A stretch of DNA of 6,035 bases from Actinomycetes bacterium (GTDB lineage: Bacteria > Actinomycetota > Acidimicrobiia > Acidimicrobiales > Acidimicrobiaceae): positions 1 through 6,035 of the forward strand of contig JAJYFX010000124.1 in NCBI GenBank assembly GCA_021785315.1. Direction: 5' to 3'. The position numbers and the translations under genes are program-made. The number at the start of each line of letters is the position of its first letter. Positions within the stretch are counted from its first letter, which is position 1. Shown one piece after another: positions 5,088 through 6,035 of this stretch. The notes beneath the pieces are model-generated. The model was not told the origin of the DNA. It saw only the letters and a program-made list of their open reading frames with translations, and ran no database searches.

Positions 5088-6035
5088 TTACGAAAGCGGA
5101 ATGGTTAGCACTATCTTTGCGCCATTGTCAGTTTTGATACTCATAGTTCCGCCAAGCTGGGAAACCACGATATCATTGACGATCAACAGACCAAGGCTCA
5201 ACGTTTTTTCGGGGTCAAAGTTATCAGGGAATCCGACTCCATTATCAGCTACGATCATCTCCAAAGTGTCGTCCTTTTGATCCAAAAAGACACTCACTAG
5301 TCCCGTTTGACCATCCGCTTCGGCAATGCCGCCACGAAACGCATGGTCAATCGAATTCTGCAAGAGTTCCGCCAAAACCAAAGCCAGCGGAGTGGCCACG
5401 CGGGCGTCGAGATCGCTAGCAGACCCTGTAACCTCGATTTTTACCGGGTAACTGGGCATTATTGACTCTTGAGCCAGCTTGACGATCGCGGATACAATCT
5501 CGGGAAATGAGACCTGGTCGCCAATCTCGCGCGAAAGAATTTCATGGACTACAGCAATTGAGCGTATTCTCCGCTCGGCCTCCTTGAGGGCATCCTGACC
5601 CTGGGAAGGTCCGACTCTGCGTGCCTGAAGCCGCAAAAGCGAAGAGATCGTCTGCAAATTGTTCTTGACCCTGTGGTGAACTTCCCTGATCGTTGCGTCC
5701 TTGCTAAGCAACATGCGATCGCGTCGCCTGAGCTCGGAAATATCCCTAAGAAGGACCAGCACGCCCGTAACTTCGCCTTCATCGAGAAGCGGAATTGCGT
5801 GCATCATCAGAGTTATGTCCGCTCGCTGCTCTATTTCTTCAATCACCGGCTTGTGACTGGCAAAAGCTCGATCGGGAGCGGAAAACTGCAAGCCGGTCTC
5901 CCCGAAAATATCGCCTGTTCTGATCAGATGAAGGCCCAGGCGATGCAATGCGCTGGCCGCATTTGGCGACATGAAGAGTATCCTCTTGTCGGCATCGAGC
6001 ACAAGGACTCCGTCTCCAACCCTTGGAGCCTCTTC
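5088..6035 (-). CDS. pdtaS: PdtaS-like sensor histidine kinase (PAS - HisKA_2 - HATPase), 5'-truncated by the window edge
   Basis: This is a soluble sensor kinase of the HisKA_2 family; in mycobacteria PdtaS phosphorylates the ANTAR RNA-binding antiterminator PdtaR. The reading frame stays open to the right edge, so 315 residues are visible and the N-terminal part (a GAF-type domain in PdtaS) is outside. Numbering from the edge: PRVGDGVL (4-11) opens a PAS domain with SPNAASALHRLG (23-34), running to LLRDIS at about 95-100. HisKA_2 follows, with KDATIREVHHRVKNN (112-126) and likely phosphoacceptor H121. The HATPase domain has N227 in ELLQNSIDHAF, DNGVGFP (264-270) and SLGLLIV (280-286). The GTG at 6002-6000 is an internal valine codon, not a start. 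No membrane segment is visible. The wording of PAS and H-box is very close to mycobacterial PdtaS. No response regulator lies in this window, in line with the unlinked pdtaR of mycobacteria. Confidence 0.92.
   Translation of the reverse strand, partial: EEAPRVGDGVLVLDADKRILFMSPNAASALHRLGLHLIRTGDIFGETGLQFSAPDRAFASHKPVIEEIEQRADITLMMHAIPLLDEGEVTGVLVLLRDISELRRRDRMLLSKDATIREVHHRVKNNLQTISSLLRLQARRVGPSQGQDALKEAERRIRSIAVVHEILSREIGDQVSFPEIVSAIVKLAQESIMPSYPVKIEVTGSASDLDARVATPLALVLAELLQNSIDHAFRGGIAEADGQTGLVSVFLDQKDDTLEMIVADNGVGFPDNFDPEKTLSLGLLIVNDIVVSQLGGTMSIKTDNGAKIVLTIPLS

Noticed and set aside
4989..5108. 39-codon plus-strand frame running into the 3' end of pdtaS
   Set aside because: There is no ribosome site before its ATG, it overlaps the pdtaS end antisense, and the arginine-rich product resembles nothing I know.

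Overview
The window reads as ordinary chromosome of an actinobacterium. The strongest reason is a run of three genes (histidine phosphatase of the MSMEG_4193 type, DUF3090 protein, SCO1664-type kinase-like protein), which I know as a conserved block mainly in Actinobacteria. The right end carries a soluble sensor kinase closely resembling mycobacterial PdtaS. Base composition looks moderate (by eye a little over half G+C), lower than in mycobacteria or Streptomyces. That would suit a lineage such as Acidimicrobiia, but the placement below phylum level is a guess. No insertion sequence, CRISPR array, tRNA, rRNA or phage gene was seen.

Left half, plus strand: a thiolase cut by the left edge (1-1082), a 59-base gap, then the three-gene block: histidine phosphatase (1142-1816), DUF3090 protein with a Cys/His-rich tail (1817-2314), and a PI3/4-kinase-like protein (about 2275-2997). 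The last three are tightly packed. The second starts at a TTG directly after the stop of the first, and the third most likely starts inside the end of the second. A hairpin at 2998-3032 sits between this block and the convergent genes to the right.

Right half, minus strand: etfB (4813 down to 4049) followed by etfA (4006 down to 3041) form an operon for electron transfer flavoprotein. A 274-base gap without a convincing gene (4814-5087) holds a possible etfB promoter and, next to the sensor kinase, a cluster of inverted repeats. The sensor kinase pdtaS (PAS, HisKA_2 and HATPase domains) runs off the right edge.

Thiolase and ETF both serve acyl-CoA oxidation: ETF takes electrons from acyl-CoA dehydrogenases, and thiolase performs the last, thiolytic step. 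They lie in opposing transcription units, so common regulation is not shown. The phosphatase/DUF3090/kinase-like block has no established joint function that I know of and is the most interesting part of the window. I found no clear evidence of a wholly new system.
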